A DNA stretch of 64,000 bases from Roseiflexus castenholzii DSM 13941 (GTDB taxonomy: Bacteria > Chloroflexota > Chloroflexia > Chloroflexales > Roseiflexaceae): NCBI RefSeq assembly GCF_000017805.1, contig NC_009767.1:4753001-4817000 (forward strand), given 5' to 3'. The notes under the pieces are model-generated. The model was not told the origin of the DNA, ran no database searches, and worked only from the letters and a program-made list of their open reading frames with translations. The translations under genes and the position numbers were made by a program. This document shows, piece by piece, positions 62,832-64,000 of this stretch. How positions within the stretch are numbered: the first letter of the stretch is position 1; the number at the start of each line of letters is the position of its first letter.

Positions 62832-63401
62832 AACTCCTGTCATATCACCACAGAGGCACAGAAGGCACAGAGCGGACTATTTTGGGATTTCGCCGACGCA
62901 GAAGAGGAGAAGACGCAATGCTTTCCATTCGCTGGATGTTAATGATACTGACCGGACTGTTCATCGCCGGATGCGGCGCTGAACAGGTTCAGATGCCGTC
63001 CGTTCTTGATGCGCGCACTGAAGCGCTCGCAGCGCCGCTGCCCGTCACATCCGCGCTGCCCACGGCGACATCCCTGCCAACGCCGGCGCCAACCGCAACC
63101 GTCCTGCCAACCATGTAACTCCTGTCATATCACCACAGAGGCGCAGAAGGCACAGAGCGGACTATTTTTTGATTTCGCCGACGCAGAAGAGGAGAAGACG
63201 CAATGCTTTCCATTCGCTGGATGTTAATGATACTGACCGGACTATTCATCGCCGGATGCGGCGCTGAACAGGTTCAGATGCCGTCCGTTCCTGATGCGCG
63301 CACTGAAGCGCTCGCAGCGCCGCTGTCCGTCACATCCGCGCTGCCCAGGGCGACTTCCCTGCCAACGCCGGCGCCGACTGCAACTGTCTTGCCAACCATC
63401 C
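62832..63401 (+). repeat. 285-bp tandem duplication covering the sortase upstream region and 5' end
   Basis: The segment 62832-63116 is repeated at 63117-63401 with about ten substitutions. It includes TAACTCCTGTCATATCACC, the ribosome site GAGGAGA and the first 66 codons of the sortase gene. The duplication is recent but already diverging. Confidence 0.9.
62918..63118 (+). pseudogene. Truncated duplicate of the sortase 5' end
   Basis: 66 codons identical in design to the N-terminus of the gene at 63203: signal peptide with lipobox IAGC, then a Pro/Thr/Ala-rich start of the linker, ending ATG-TAA at the duplication junction. It keeps its ribosome site, so a small lipopeptide could be made. 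It lacks the catalytic domain. Most simply a by-product of the tandem duplication. Confidence 0.8.
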
Positions 63402-63934
63402 TCCCAACCGCCACACCTGCACCAACACTCCCGCCAACAGCACGCCCTTCCCCCATCCCAACACCACGACCGGCGGCGGCGCCGCCGGTTCGCCTGGTTA
63501 TCGACGCCATCGACCTGGATCGCGCCCTGATTCCGGTCGGTCTCGACGCCGACCGCGTTCCAATCGTGCCGGACCATGATGTGGGCTGGTATACACTGGG
63601 CGCACTGCCAGGGCAGGGCGACAATATCGTGCTTTGGGGACATGTGTTGCGCTTCCGCAAGGCGCCGCACATTCCTGCGCCATTCGCGCGCCTCAAGGAG
63701 TTGCGTCTCGGCGCTCCGGTGGTGCTGATCGATGCCAATGGCAAGGCGCATCGCTACATCGTCACCCGGCAGGTCTGGGCAGAACCGGACGAAGTCCACT
63801 ATATGCTGCCGCAGGGACGCGAAATAGTGACCATGATCTCGTGCATTGGCGATAAAGTCCTTGCCGATGGCACGGTCGAGATGACTCACCGGCTGATCAC
63901 GATTGCCGAGCCGGAAGAAGACGTCGCGCGTTGA
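63203..63934 (+). CDS. Sortase-family transpeptidase, lipoprotein-anchored
   Basis: 243 residues. N-terminal signal with lipobox LFIAGC, a Pro/Thr/Ala-rich spacer to about 90, then the sortase barrel: RLVIDAIDLDRALIPVG, the catalytic histidine H147 in IVLWGHVLRF, cysteine C214 in IVTMISCIGD and arginine R230 in THRLITIA. Triad spacing fits class E/F-like sortases common in Gram-positive-type envelopes. It would attach proteins carrying a sorting signal to a cell-surface amine, or act as a housekeeping enzyme; substrates are not visible here. The 5' part lies in the 285-bp tandem duplication. Confidence 0.87.
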   Translation: MLSIRWMLMILTGLFIAGCGAEQVQMPSVPDARTEALAAPLSVTSALPRATSLPTPAPTATVLPTILPTATPAPTLPPTARPSPIPTPRPAAAPPVRLVIDAIDLDRALIPVGLDADRVPIVPDHDVGWYTLGALPGQGDNIVLWGHVLRFRKAPHIPAPFARLKELRLGAPVVLIDANGKAHRYIVTRQVWAEPDEVHYMLPQGREIVTMISCIGDKVLADGTVEMTHRLITIAEPEEDVAR

Positions 63935-64000
63935 ATGTTGCAGGCGGGCGGAATGTGAACACCTCCGTTCCCATTCGACCATCGGCAGAGCGGCGCTCCC

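Noticed and set aside
1..64000. tRNA, rRNA genes or a replication origin
   Set aside because: No cloverleaf with a T-arm GGTTCGA-type segment, rRNA signature or DnaA-box cluster was noticed on either strand by reading; tRNAscan-SE and Rfam scans would settle it.

Overview
The window is high-GC DNA from a bacterium that most resembles Roseiflexus (filamentous anoxygenic phototrophic Chloroflexota). This is an inference: the support is overall protein style, a secreted protein ending in the VFLPLVVR-type C-terminus common in that group, and very abundant dispersed hairpin repeats. No rRNA, tRNA or photosynthesis gene is present to prove it.

Positions 1-27 kb are essentially one minus-strand surface-polysaccharide locus. 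It holds about ten glycosyltransferases (many fused pairwise: GT2-GT4, GT4-GT2, GT2-methyltransferase, methyltransferase-GT), a polytopic membrane protein broken by an in-frame amber codon, a methyltransferase with a duplicated coiled coil, and the two halves of a Wzm/Wzt-type ABC exporter (wzt at 12.6-14.0 kb, wzm at 26.3-27.2 kb). A secreted beta-helix protein lies next to wzm. The wzt-methyltransferase pair looks like a chain-termination and export-recognition module. The stretch from about 7.4 to 13.5 kb is visibly richer in A+T than its flanks, and the change falls inside wzt, between its ATPase and substrate-recognition domains. That suggests a swapped cassette.

Positions 27-34 kb hold a lone TnpB element, a sugar-nucleotide epimerase (rmlC), a HepT/MntA toxin-antitoxin pair coupled to a Uma2-type nuclease, an NAD-dependent sugar epimerase, a small membrane protein and an ANTAR response regulator. 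Positions 34-46 kb hold birA, an OmpR-type regulator, a LOG-family protein, a rubrerythrin-DinB fusion, and a second exopolysaccharide unit (GT4, two Wzz-like proteins, BY-type tyrosine kinase), followed by a CheY-like regulator and a glycoside-hydrolase lipoprotein. Positions 46-64 kb hold a large hybrid histidine kinase, a Cys/Met-metabolism PLP enzyme, a phosphoesterase, an atypical membrane Ser/Thr kinase with a PH-like partner, a membrane-bound GAF/SARP-like regulator, a MerR-like regulator preceded by a T-box leader, an SDR, a Crp/Fnr regulator, a GNAT acetyltransferase, and a sortase with a partial 5' tandem duplication.

Long gene-free stretches (0.24-2.7, 14.2-14.6, 16.2-16.6, 19.5-20.3, 35-36.1 and 53.4-54.9 kb) are tandem or dispersed repeats with hairpin cores. 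A 150-170 bp element with ATACCAAT inverted ends occurs five times. The most noteworthy signals are the T-box leader in front of a transcriptional regulator, the TGG-to-TAG interruption in a protein that shares an unnamed domain with a neighbouring glycosyltransferase, and the coiled-coil methyltransferase coupled to wzt.
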